The position numbers and the translations under genes were made by a program. From NCBI GenBank assembly GCA_021740175.1, contig JAIPAH010000004.1, positions 1-57,615 on the forward strand: DNA of 57,615 nucleotides, given 5' to 3'. Positions 34,922-43,469 of this stretch are shown here, in pieces. The DNA comes from Bacteroidales bacterium (lineage in GTDB: Bacteria > Bacteroidota > Bacteroidia > Bacteroidales > JAIPAH01). The first letter of the stretch is position 1; every line of letters starts with the position of its first letter. A model generated the notes under the pieces. That model saw only the letters and a list, made by a program, of their open reading frames with translations, was not told the origin of the DNA and ran no database searches.

Positions 34922-36066
34922 TCTTCTCCATTTGTATTGGTACTCAAATTTACAGTAATTGGGTTATGATCCGAATAATTCTTTTTGAAAGTTTTAAACG
35001 ATTCCACGTTAAAATGTTCATCATGAAAAATATAATCTATGCGGGTCCCCGGCAACACTCTATTGTAGGTAGTACCGAAATGACTTCCTTTACTTGTAAA
35101 GGCATCCTGCAGGAAGGAAGACATTTGATTATATACATAGGATACGGGCGGGGAATTAAAATCCCCGCACACTATAACCGGATAAGGAGAAGCTGTGACA
35201 AGTTCTCTTAGCTCCATAACCTGGATAGCTCTTTTCATTGAAGCACTCTGCATTTTCCAGTAAATATTCTTCAATCCGGAATTTATTGCTTCCGTTTTTC
35301 GTGTGGAATCAGGTAAATTATTGAGAAAACGGTAATCATTTTTCTCGAAGTGCCAGGATTCAAGATGCACATTAAATACCCTCAGCGTATCACCCTTATA
35401 TACTATATCGGAGTAGATACAATAATTCGCAAAGCTATTCCGAAACTGATGCCTTTGGCGATTGACAACCGGGTATTTCGAGAATGTAGCTAATCCCCAG
35501 TGATAGTATTTATGACGAGTCTTAAAATAGTCGATATGATAGTCTTTGACAGGTTGAACAGCCAAAATTGAATCCATCACGGCGAATTCGGGCGTGTCCT
35601 CGTTGTAAAATTCCTGAAAACAGAGTATGTCTGCTTTTTGGGTTTCCAGGAATCTGTATATTTTGTTGTGGGTATTTGAGGTGGTATCCTCCTTATAATT
35701 ATAAACATCAAAAAACCTGACATTGTAGCTCATTAATTGCAGGCCTTCTCCGGGATTTTCATTGCTGTCGCTCGGCTGATAGGTTGTATTCACATGAGAC
35801 CAACCAAGGACAATGGCCAGCAAAGAGAAGACTAACCACCATTTTTTAAGAAACAGCCACAGCAAAACAAATATGAAATTCAACAAAAACCAGACGGGAT
35901 AGGTGATACCGAAAATTACCGGGAAAAATAATTCAGCCGGACTTGTATGATAACTAAGATACGAAAACAACAAGGCAACTATGGTAACAAGGTTGACAGC
36001 TAACAGAAGCTTCATCCAAAAACTATTGCTTACAGCTTTATGCTCGTACAATCTTCTTACCCTCAT
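34918..36066 (-). CDS. Membrane-anchored EEP-family hydrolase (paralogue B)
   Basis: This 382-residue partner of paralogue A has the same layout: N-terminal membrane helices (about 18-95), then LMSYNVRFFDVYNY, ILCFQEFY, VIVCGDFNSPP and YSDHNPI. Between them KYHYWGLATFSKYPVVN matches the GLATFSKYP pattern of the family. It directly follows the first rhomboid gene and is coupled to paralogue A by a 4-base overlap. The catalytic domain faces the side after the third helix; topology was not worked out further. Confidence 0.88.
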   Translation of the reverse strand: MRVRRLYEHKAVSNSFWMKLLLAVNLVTIVALLFSYLSYHTSPAELFFPVIFGITYPVWFLLNFIFVLLWLFLKKWWLVFSLLAIVLGWSHVNTTYQPSDSNENPGEGLQLMSYNVRFFDVYNYKEDTTSNTHNKIYRFLETQKADILCFQEFYNEDTPEFAVMDSILAVQPVKDYHIDYFKTRHKYYHWGLATFSKYPVVNRQRHQFRNSFANYCIYSDIVYKGDTLRVFNVHLESWHFEKNDYRFLNNLPDSTRKTEAINSGLKNIYWKMQSASMKRAIQVMELRELVTASPYPVIVCGDFNSPPVSYVYNQMSSFLQDAFTSKGSHFGTTYNRVLPGTRIDYIFHDEHFNVESFKTFKKNYSDHNPITVNLSTNTNGEE

Positions 36067-36999
36067 TTAATCATTATTGCTGTTTCTGAAAAGGATCTCT
36101 TTCTCCTCTTTTGTCAGGCTTTCATAACCCGAGCGGGAGATTTTATCCAGGATTTTATCGATTTGCTGCTGATGGGCCTGTTTTTTGGCATTGTACTCTT
36201 CGTCTGTCATAGGCCGGCTATTCACATACACATTTTCGAAATGGCTTTTCTTAGAAGATTTTGACTTTTTGGATAAATCCGGCCATTTGATTTGGTCGAA
36301 GAATGTGCCCAAATCGCGGCCTTTTTTCAAATTGTTGGCATACAAAAATCCCCACAATGCCCCACCGAGGTGGGCTATATGTCCGCCGGCATTGCCTTGT
36401 TGGATGCTGAAAACATCTATCACCACGAAAAAAATGGCAATGTATTTAAGTTTTACACGCCCCAGGAAAATCAGCATTACTGAATAATTGGGGATATAAG
36501 TGGCTATAGCGATAAGCACTGCTAATACCGAAGCTGATGACCCCAGCGCCAGGGCGCGGGTCCTGGCATCCGAAAATACGGGAAATATATTGAATGCCAG
36601 GATAAAAAAAGCTGCTCCAACTAATCCACCGAAGATATAGGTTTTAACTAATTTTTTGTTACTCAAATACTCCGTAAATATCCTTCCCCCGAAATACAGG
36701 ATAATCATATTGAAAAGAATATGGAAAAAACCTTCCTGGAGGAACATGTAAGTGATCAAGGTCCAGGGACGCATGAATAATTGTCCTAAATCGGAGGGTA
36801 CGGAAAGCCATTCTGTCACTACAGAAACACCACCAATTTTCGATTGATGGTCAATTTCGAAGAGCCATAGAAAAAGGTTAATTATGTTAATACCAATAAA
36901 TACGATAACATTTATAAGAATAAGCCGTGCCAGTGGCGAATTACTCTTAAAAAAAGCCACAGCATTATCAAGAGGTGATCTGTTTTGTCCATACATCAT
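36067..36999 (-). CDS. Rhomboid family intramembrane serine protease (paralogue A)
   Basis: This 310-residue polytopic protein has the nucleophile Ser in ALGSSASVLAV, the helix-6 motif HIAHLGGALWGFLYA with catalytic His, and GRIFTEYLS after a helix-2 region that reads HILFNMIILYFGG. The motif is GSSA rather than the common GASG. A soluble C-terminal tail of about 90 residues ends in SRSGYESLTKEEKEILFR, a tail common in Bacteroidota rhomboids. It lies 1 base from paralogue B and next to the EEP gene. Substrates unknown. Confidence 0.9.
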   Translation of the reverse strand: MMYGQNRSPLDNAVAFFKSNSPLARLILINVIVFIGINIINLFLWLFEIDHQSKIGGVSVVTEWLSVPSDLGQLFMRPWTLITYMFLQEGFFHILFNMIILYFGGRIFTEYLSNKKLVKTYIFGGLVGAAFFILAFNIFPVFSDARTRALALGSSASVLAVLIAIATYIPNYSVMLIFLGRVKLKYIAIFFVVIDVFSIQQGNAGGHIAHLGGALWGFLYANNLKKGRDLGTFFDQIKWPDLSKKSKSSKKSHFENVYVNSRPMTDEEYNAKKQAHQQQIDKILDKISRSGYESLTKEEKEILFRNSNND

Positions 37000-37000
37000 A

Positions 37001-37858
37001 TCAAACGTACAATTTATTCCTGATTTGCCAGTATTTCAATAACAAAAATCCAAATATCATTCCACCTAAGTGAGCAAAGTGTGCTACATTGCTTCCTGTA
37101 TTTACAAAGCCGGAATAAAGCTCAATTGCTCCGAGAATGATGACAAAATATTTCGCCTTAATCGGAATCGCAAAATAAATATACAATACTGCATTGGGGA
37201 AAAGCATACCAAATGCCAAAAGTACCCCGAAAACAGCGCCTGAAGCACCGATGACATTGGGGAGATTGAGATAATATTGCTTATAACGGGTTAGAAAATC
37301 AATGGCATTTTGCATGGCCGCTATATCATCCGGATTTCCTTTCAGGGTTTGATAGCTTTGCCGGAATTCCTGGAATTGCTGGTATATTTCACCCGAATAT
37401 TGATTAATCTGGAATGTATGTTCACTGACCAGCGAATTCAGGGCACCCACCGATGGATTATCCAGGAATGTATTCATCATCTCCAGCGTCGGAGCCATTT
37501 GAAAATAAAAAACCACATAGTGAAGCAGAGCAGCACCCAATCCGGTAAAGATGTAGTACAACAAAAACTTACGGGGTCCCCACACATTTTCCAATACGCG
37601 TCCTAACATCCACAGGGCAAACATGTTAAAGAGAATGTGAGCAAACCCCCCGTGCATGAACATGTGAGTGATAAGTTGATAAGGTTGAAATTTTTCAGCG
37701 GCAAAATAATGTAAACCCAACAGGTCGGTTAGATTAATGTTAAAACTCCCTTCAAAGGTTATGGTTGCCAGGAAAAATATAACATTAATGATTATCAGAT
37801 TTTTAATTACCGGTGGTAAGATACGCCAGCCACCGGGTTGAAATGATTGTTGGTCCAT
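37001..37858 (-). CDS. Rhomboid family intramembrane serine protease (paralogue B)
   Basis: This 285-residue intramembrane protease shows HILFNMFALWMLGRVLENVWG (helix 2 and L1 loop), the canonical GASGAVFGVLLAFG with nucleophile Ser, and VAHFAHLGGMIFGFLLL with catalytic His. A loop of about 65 residues (from TLEMMNTFLDNP to TRYKQYYLNLP) is inserted before the catalytic Ser helix, longer than in minimal rhomboids. It lies 15 bases downstream of mutL, so it is probably transcribed with it. Confidence 0.93.
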   Translation of the reverse strand: MDQQSFQPGGWRILPPVIKNLIIINVIFFLATITFEGSFNINLTDLLGLHYFAAEKFQPYQLITHMFMHGGFAHILFNMFALWMLGRVLENVWGPRKFLLYYIFTGLGAALLHYVVFYFQMAPTLEMMNTFLDNPSVGALNSLVSEHTFQINQYSGEIYQQFQEFRQSYQTLKGNPDDIAAMQNAIDFLTRYKQYYLNLPNVIGASGAVFGVLLAFGMLFPNAVLYIYFAIPIKAKYFVIILGAIELYSGFVNTGSNVAHFAHLGGMIFGFLLLKYWQIRNKLYV

Positions 37859-37873
37859 ACCTGATTTTATGTT

Positions 37874-39715
37874 TTATTTAAATTTTGATTCAAGTTCTTC
37901 CGGTTTAATAATTGTTACTATTAGTTTTCCTGAGGGCGACCAGTCGGGAACATCACAGGCAAACAAATTATTGATAATTGCTTGCATCTCCTCATTTGTA
38001 AGTATCTTCCCTTGTTGTACCGCCATATTCTTTGCCATTGCAAATGCTAAATTAATGTTTTTACTGCTTTTGACTTTCATTTGGTTGTTCCGGTAACTTT
38101 CTATCATGCTATCCAGAAACCCCTCAACATCTTCATTTTCATCCATGTCTGCAGGCATTCCATTGATGACAAATTCATTGTCTTTTGAATTTTTTATATC
38201 AAATCCCACAGCGCGTAATTCGTCAAGAAGTTCCCGCACTAATTCCGCATCACCGGCAGCAAAAGTAACATTCTTAGGAAATAATTGTTGTTGGCTGATT
38301 TGTTTCTTGCGCTCCAGGCGATGAATAAAGCGTTCATATAAAATCCTTTCATGGGCGGCGTGCTGGTCAATGACCATTAATCCGGATTTCACGTTGGAGA
38401 TAATAAATTTCCCCATAGCCTGGAGGAACCCGCTTTGTTGTTGATTCCGGTTATCCATATCCGAGGTAATGTGCTCGGCCTTGAAAGCGGTCTGCTGCTG
38501 TGAAGGATTTTCCTCTTCGCCCCGTGGTGTTAATTTATACAGCTTATCCCAGTTATCAACGTTTTTTTTATGTCGGAATTGGTCCATTTGCTGCTGTTCG
38601 CCCTGCTTTTTGAAAGGATTGTAATCCGGGTCAATATGAATTTGGGGCGGAGTAACTTCAGAAGGGTTTTTAGGGGGTCTTGTATCCATGGAGGGATCGA
38701 CCTCGAAATCAATACTGGGTGATAAATTGAATTTCCCGATACCTTGTTTTACCATTGAACCGATTATGGAGTAGAGCGCTTTCTGATCCCTGAATTTTAC
38801 TTCTGTTTTGGTAGGGTGAATATTAACATCTATGCGCTCGGAGGGAAGTTCGAAATAAATAAAATAGGAGGGAAAATATCCTTCGGGCAATAAGTCGGCA
38901 AAAGCATCCATTATAGCATGATTAAAATAAGGATGCTTGATAAAGCGTCCATTGACGAAAAAATATTGTTCCCCGCGTTTTTTCCTTGCATATTCGGGTT
39001 TGCCAATATACCCGTAGATTTTTGCTAATGAGGTATCGGATTCTACGGGAATCAGGCGCTTTTTGTAAGAATCACCAAAAATTTCAACAATGCGGTTTTT
39101 CGTATTGCCTTTGTGGAGCTGATAGATGGTTCTTTCGTTATTGACCAGGCTGAACTGAAGATTGGGGTGCACAAGGGCTACGCGCTGAAATTGTTCTATT
39201 ATGTGGCGGTACTCGGCTTTATCGGATTTCAAAAAATTTCTCCGCGCCGGCACATTAAAGAAGAGATTTTTAACACTTACCGTTGTGCCCTGCGAAACGG
39301 TTTCCGGCTCCTGCTCCTTCACATGAGACCCCTCGATGACCAGCCGCACGCCCACATCGTCTTCGCTGCGACGGGTTTTAACTTCCATGTGAGAAATAGC
39401 GGCAATGGATGCCAGCGCTTCACCGCGGAAACCTATCGTATTGATGGAAAAAAGATCGTCAGCTTTTGATATTTTGGAAGTCGCATGCCTTTCAATGCTT
39501 AGCCGCGCGTCGGTTTCAGACATACCGTAACCATTATCAACCACTTTTATCAGGGTCTTTCCTGCATCTTTAAGGATCAATTTGATATGAGAGGCTCCGG
39601 AATCGACGGCATTCTCCATCAACTCTTTGACCACCGAAGCAGGTCGCTGAATCACTTCTCCAGCCGCTATCTGGTTAGCTACGTTATCAGGCAGCAACTG
39701 AATGTTATCCGGCAT
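37874..39715 (-). CDS. mutL: DNA mismatch repair protein MutL
   Basis: This 613-residue MutL links MutS mismatch recognition to strand removal. The N-terminal GHKL ATPase has ELMENAVDSGA, DNGYGM, SISKADDLFSINTIGFRGEAL-type motifs and GTTVSVKNLFFNVPARR. A Gln-rich linker (about 350-410) leads to a C-terminal dimer domain with DQHAAHERILYE, which fits the DQHA(x)2E(x)4E endonuclease motif. It is thus predicted to be the nicking type found where MutH is absent. It heads the run of rhomboid and EEP genes. Confidence 0.97.
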   Translation of the reverse strand: MPDNIQLLPDNVANQIAAGEVIQRPASVVKELMENAVDSGASHIKLILKDAGKTLIKVVDNGYGMSETDARLSIERHATSKISKADDLFSINTIGFRGEALASIAAISHMEVKTRRSEDDVGVRLVIEGSHVKEQEPETVSQGTTVSVKNLFFNVPARRNFLKSDKAEYRHIIEQFQRVALVHPNLQFSLVNNERTIYQLHKGNTKNRIVEIFGDSYKKRLIPVESDTSLAKIYGYIGKPEYARKKRGEQYFFVNGRFIKHPYFNHAIMDAFADLLPEGYFPSYFIYFELPSERIDVNIHPTKTEVKFRDQKALYSIIGSMVKQGIGKFNLSPSIDFEVDPSMDTRPPKNPSEVTPPQIHIDPDYNPFKKQGEQQQMDQFRHKKNVDNWDKLYKLTPRGEEENPSQQQTAFKAEHITSDMDNRNQQQSGFLQAMGKFIISNVKSGLMVIDQHAAHERILYERFIHRLERKKQISQQQLFPKNVTFAAGDAELVRELLDELRAVGFDIKNSKDNEFVINGMPADMDENEDVEGFLDSMIESYRNNQMKVKSSKNINLAFAMAKNMAVQQGKILTNEEMQAIINNLFACDVPDWSPSGKLIVTIIKPEELESKFK

Positions 39716-39732
39716 AATACCTTTTTTTCAAT

Positions 39733-39981
39733 TTAACTTCCGAAAATAATCATCAATAGCAAAACAATGAGCACCAAATAGACAAGGGTTACACCCATCG
39801 ATTTTTTACGACGCTTACGATGCCATTTACGCTCCATTTCCTCGCGCAAACCCTGCGACCCTGAAAGCCGTTGCTCCCTTTCCCATTTGCGTTGCTCGCG
39901 GGCTTCCTTCTCCGGATCATAATACCTGGGCTTGATGTGAAATTGCTTGGGACCCTGCGATTTAAAAAAAGTTAGTTTCAT
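39733..39981 (-). CDS. Small tail-anchored membrane protein, function unknown
   Basis: This 82-residue protein has a basic, Arg/Glu-rich N-terminal region (PEKEAREQRKWEREQR, KWHRKRRKKS) and one hydrophobic helix at the very C-terminus (VTLVYLVLIVLLLMIIF). The start at 39981 follows a GAGGA ribosome-binding site; the ATG 12 bases upstream has none. It lies just before mutL in the same direction. Similar short proteins occur beside mutL in this phylum, but I know of no function. Confidence 0.75.
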   Translation of the reverse strand: MKLTFFKSQGPKQFHIKPRYYDPEKEAREQRKWEREQRLSGSQGLREEMERKWHRKRRKKSMGVTLVYLVLIVLLLMIIFGS

Positions 39982-40008
39982 TGTTCCTCGCATTAATCGG
40001 TTTCTCTA

Positions 40009-40027
40009 CAAAGTTACGACAAAATTA
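40009..40027 (-). promoter_or_regulatory. Overlapping -7 boxes before the small membrane gene and mutL
   Basis: On the - strand both TAATTTTG (40020-40027) and TAACTTTG (40009-40016) fit TAnnTTTG and lie 39 and 28 bases before the start at 39981. Neither has a good TTG at -33. Confidence 0.4.
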
Positions 40028-40062
40028 GGCTTTTTTAGAAGAGAATTAAATGAGGGGGGACG

Positions 40063-40093
40063 TTGTTTATAAACAAAAGAATTTGCAATTTTG
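40063..40093 (+). promoter_or_regulatory. Promoter of the cobalamin riboswitch operon
   Basis: TTG (40063-40065) stands 20 bases before CAATTTTG (40086-40093), one mismatch from TAnnTTTG. Transcription would start near 40099, exactly where the riboswitch begins. Confidence 0.5.
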
Positions 40094-40099
40094 CAGTAT

Positions 40100-40248
40100 C
40101 GCACAAAGGGAATCCGGTAAGCCACTTTTTTGGTTAATCCGGAGCTGTACCCGCAACTGTATTCTCCGCAACTGTAGTTTGCACAGGCCACTTTTTTTTG
40201 AAGGAAGGCGCAAAATATGAAGGAGAAAGCCAGGAAACCTGGTGCGTG
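40100..40248 (+). ncRNA. Cobalamin (vitamin B12) riboswitch
   Basis: The leader shows the core blocks of the adenosylcobalamin class: GGGAATCCGGT (40108-40118), ATCCGGAGCTGTACCCGCAA (40137-40156) with CTGTA after it, and the B12 box AAAGCCAGGAAACCTGG (40226-40242). A possible closing helix P1 pairs CGCAC (40100-40104) with GTGCG (40242-40246). The start codon of the next gene is only 30 bases downstream and a small hairpin (GCTTT 40254-40258 with AAAGC 40266-40270) lies just before it, so control is probably at translation start. High B12 should switch off the transporter genes. Confidence 0.92.
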
Positions 40249-40277
40249 TTAATGCTTTCGGGCTAAAAGCGAACACT

Positions 40278-41408
40278 ATGAAAAGATACATCTCAACAGC
40301 CGTCGTGATACTCCTTGTTTTTTCGCTGGCATGTAATCGAAAAAAGGAGGATAAGCAATCGAAAACGATCCCCGAACAAGAGTTTCCTGAATTTGCTTCG
40401 CGTTTCTCTTTCGGACAATATAAAGATTATCCTGTTATTTTCTTTCATAATCCCTGGAACCCCGATAAAATACGTCACAAAGTATTATGCGTACCCCGAG
40501 AAAAACCCATTCCCTCAGGCGGGGATGCCTATAAAATTATTAGAACCCCTGTCAGGGCAATGGTTGCTATGTCGGGAACACAAATCGCTTCTATAAAAAA
40601 ATTGAGGGAATTAGCTTCTATTGCAGGCGTAGGGAATGATAACCAGGTAAACAACGCATCTCTGAGGGAGAAAATGAAAGAGGGGAAGGTAAAAAAAGTC
40701 GGACGAAGCGGTGATTTTTATGATGAAATACTCATGGAGCTGGACCCGGAAATCATTTTGGTATCTCCTTTCAAAGAGCAGTCGCATGAAAAGCTGGAAG
40801 CATTGGGAATGACTATCCTGCCTTATGCCGATTATATGGAGCAGCACCCGCTGGGAAGAACCGAATGGATTAAAGTTATGGGCGTCCTTTATGATAAGCA
40901 AAAGAGGGCATGGGATTATTTCCGTAAGGTGAAAAACCATTACCAGGAGCTGAAAGGGCTGACCGACAGCATCACGGAACGGCCGACGGTTTTTTCGGCC
41001 AAACCTTACGGCGGAACATGGCATATGCCCGGTGGCGAGAGTTATATGGCTCATTTTTTTGCAGATGCTGGTGCCGAGTATCTGTGGGAGGATAATACGG
41101 AAACTTCAAGTCTCTCCCTTGATTTTGAAACCGTGTACGCTAAAGCTGCCGATGCGGATTTTTGGAAATTATTGGTGAAAACCCGGCAAAAATATAGCTA
41201 TGAGCAGCTGAAGGCTGAAGATGAAAAATTCAGCGATTTTAAAGCTTTTCAACAAAAGAACGTGCTTTACTGCAATATCACAAAATCTCCCTATTATAAA
41301 AAAGGAGCCCTGGAGCCGGATACCATTCTTGCAGATTTTATCCATGCTTTCCATGAAAAATTGTTGAAGGACTATCAACCGCGTTATTTTAAAACCTTAT
41401 CGAATTAA
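40278..41408 (+). CDS. btuF: Cobalamin ABC transporter substrate-binding lipoprotein
   Basis: This 376-residue protein starts with a lipoprotein signal (lipobox FSLAC). A reading from 40242 would begin inside the riboswitch and was rejected. The periplasmic-binding family 2 fold is visible in TPVRAMVAMSGTQIASIKKL, IAGVGND, KKVGRSGDFYDEILMELDPEIILVSP, GVLYDKQKRAWDYF and VFSAKPYGGTWHMPGGESYM. The family also carries iron-siderophore proteins; the B12 riboswitch upstream is what points to cobalamin or its precursors. The protein is longer than the usual BtuF. It sits 4 bases from the permease gene. Confidence 0.85.
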   Translation: MKRYISTAVVILLVFSLACNRKKEDKQSKTIPEQEFPEFASRFSFGQYKDYPVIFFHNPWNPDKIRHKVLCVPREKPIPSGGDAYKIIRTPVRAMVAMSGTQIASIKKLRELASIAGVGNDNQVNNASLREKMKEGKVKKVGRSGDFYDEILMELDPEIILVSPFKEQSHEKLEALGMTILPYADYMEQHPLGRTEWIKVMGVLYDKQKRAWDYFRKVKNHYQELKGLTDSITERPTVFSAKPYGGTWHMPGGESYMAHFFADAGAEYLWEDNTETSSLSLDFETVYAKAADADFWKLLVKTRQKYSYEQLKAEDEKFSDFKAFQQKNVLYCNITKSPYYKKGALEPDTILADFIHAFHEKLLKDYQPRYFKTLSN

Positions 41409-41412
41409 TCCT

Positions 41413-42468
41413 ATGGCTATGGCAACCCAACAAGGAAAGAAAAGCACACATACAGCCATGTGGATGACCATACTATTAGTGGGGGTCTTGTTCCTTTTTT
41501 TGCTCAACCTGGCCACGGGGTCTGTAAACATTCCTTTTGCAGGGGTAGGAAAAATTCTTATGGGATGGGACACAGGTATGAGCACGTGGGAAAATATCGT
41601 GATTAAATCGCGCCTTCCCCAGGCAATAACCGCCCTTGTGGCAGGAGCGGCACTGGCTGTAAGCGGATTACAAATGCAGACTCTTTTCCGAAATCCGCTT
41701 GCCGGCCCGGCTGTCCTTGGCATCAGTTCGGGGGCCAGCCTGGGAGTTGCTTTGGTATTGCTCATTGTAAACAGTATTGCAGGCATTACATTGGGAGCTT
41801 CAGGAGCCCTGGGAGATGTGGGTGTGACGGTAGCCGCCTTTTTAGGTTCCCTCGGTGTGCTGGCGCTCATCATGTTAGCCGCCCGCTACACGTCAAGCAA
41901 TACCGTACTGCTTATTATCGGGATTATGATTGGCTATGCCAGTTCTTCCCTGGTAGGGATTCTTAAATTCTACAGCGCCGCCGCCGACTTAAAATCCTAC
42001 GTCATTTGGGGATTAGGCAGCTTTTCCAATCTTACACTTTCGGAATTGCCTTTCTTTGCCATCGCCCTGGGGCTCCTGATACTATTTTCGCTTTTCCTTG
42101 TAAAACCCATGAATCTCTATATGCTGGGAGAAAACTATGCCCAAAACCTGGGCGCCAATATCAAAATGATCCGGGTATTGATGATTCTTGCTTCCGGGTT
42201 TTTGGTAGCTATAACCACCGCTTTTACGGGCCCTATTGCTTTTCTCGGGCTGGCGGTTCCCCATATTACCCGCAATATTCTTGTGAGTTCGGATAATAAG
42301 TTGTTATTGCCGGGGGTGATCCTTACAGGAGCGGCTGTGGCATTGCTCTGTAATTTTATTGCTCGCTTGCCCGGATTTGAAGGAGCCTTACCTATCAATT
42401 CGGTGACTTCGATTATCGGGGCGCCCATTGTTATATGGGTGATTCTCAAACAAAAAGGGGGCGTATGA
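41413..42468 (+). CDS. btuC: Cobalamin ABC transporter permease (FecCD family)
   Basis: This 351-residue inner-membrane permease has about ten helices. Family signatures: SRLPQAITALVAGAALAVSG followed by LQMQTLFRNPLAGPAVLGIS near the N-terminus, GLGSFSNLTLSELPFF, and the C-terminal TGPIAFLGLAVPHITRNILV, which contacts the ATPase. It would carry the corrinoid across the inner membrane. The TGA stop overlaps the ATG of the ATPase gene, and the first start at 41413 gives the usual short cytoplasmic N-terminus. Confidence 0.92.
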   Translation: MAMATQQGKKSTHTAMWMTILLVGVLFLFLLNLATGSVNIPFAGVGKILMGWDTGMSTWENIVIKSRLPQAITALVAGAALAVSGLQMQTLFRNPLAGPAVLGISSGASLGVALVLLIVNSIAGITLGASGALGDVGVTVAAFLGSLGVLALIMLAARYTSSNTVLLIIGIMIGYASSSLVGILKFYSAAADLKSYVIWGLGSFSNLTLSELPFFAIALGLLILFSLFLVKPMNLYMLGENYAQNLGANIKMIRVLMILASGFLVAITTAFTGPIAFLGLAVPHITRNILVSSDNKLLLPGVILTGAAVALLCNFIARLPGFEGALPINSVTSIIGAPIVIWVILKQKGGV

Positions 42469-43469
42469 AGCACACGACGCTACAAACCAGGGAGGTTGCA
42501 ATTGGCTATCGATCGAAAAAACAAACCCAGGTGCTTCACCGGGGGATGGACTTGGCTTTACATGAGGGGGAACTAAATTGTATTCTCGGCCCTAACGGCG
42601 CCGGAAAATCGACCCTGATTAAGACACTTGCGGGGTTTATGGAAGCCCTGGAGGGAGAGATATTCCTGATGGGAGCTCCCCGCACGGAGCGGTCTTTTAA
42701 AAAACTCTCCCACCTAATGAGTGTGGTACTGACGGATCGGATTCAAATTCCTCATTCGCGTGTCCTGGACATTGTCGGCATGGGGCGGTATCCCTACACC
42801 TCCATTATCGGTCGTTTTGGTCAAAAAGACAGGAAAATAGTTGATCAAGCCCTGAAACGTGTGGGCATTGAGGCGATGAAGCATCGCTTTTTTGATGAAC
42901 TCTCCGACGGTGAAAAACAAAAGGTAATGATTGCCAAGGCCTTGGCACAGGATACCCCGGTAATCATCCTGGATGAACCGACCGCTTTCCTTGATTTCCC
43001 CAGCAAGATAGAAGTAATGCAAATTTTGATGGGTTTGGCTAAAGATACGGGGAAATCCGTTTTATTGTCGACCCATGATGTGGAACTGGCCCTGCAAGTG
43101 GCCGATCAAATTTGGCTGATGGATAAAGGGAAAGACATACAAACGGGACCGCCGGAGGATTTAGTGCTCAGCAATGTTTTAAATCATTTTTTTGAAAAGG
43201 AAACGATTTATTTCGATAAATATACGGGGACCTTCCTGCTGAAAAATAACACCGGATCGAAAATAAACACTTCCGGCAGGCAGCCTTACCTTTTTTGGCT
43301 CAATAAAGCCTTAACGCGGATCGGATTTAATACAGCGGAAAAAGGGGAGGGGGAATCCGAGGTTGTCATCAAGGCGAAAGATGATATTTTATTACTTTTG
43401 CCGGATAAAACACGAACAAAGTTTACCAGTATTGAATCATTGATAAACTTTTTAAAAAACCGGATATGA
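42465..43469 (+). CDS. btuD: Cobalamin ABC transporter ATP-binding protein
   Basis: This 334-residue ATPase has Walker A GPNGAGKSTLIKTL, the Q-loop region, the signature LSDGEKQKVMIAKAL (the usual LSGGQ written LSDGE), Walker B VIILDEPTAFLD and the switch His in LLSTHDVELAL. The start at 42465 has a strong AAGGGGG ribosome-binding site and an ATGA overlap with the permease; a start at 42435 was rejected. About 85 residues follow the ATPase core (from KINTSGRQPYLFWLN), a C-terminal extension not present in minimal BtuD proteins and perhaps regulatory. Confidence 0.9.
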   Translation: MKHTTLQTREVAIGYRSKKQTQVLHRGMDLALHEGELNCILGPNGAGKSTLIKTLAGFMEALEGEIFLMGAPRTERSFKKLSHLMSVVLTDRIQIPHSRVLDIVGMGRYPYTSIIGRFGQKDRKIVDQALKRVGIEAMKHRFFDELSDGEKQKVMIAKALAQDTPVIILDEPTAFLDFPSKIEVMQILMGLAKDTGKSVLLSTHDVELALQVADQIWLMDKGKDIQTGPPEDLVLSNVLNHFFEKETIYFDKYTGTFLLKNNTGSKINTSGRQPYLFWLNKALTRIGFNTAEKGEGESEVVIKAKDDILLLLPDKTRTKFTSIESLINFLKNRI

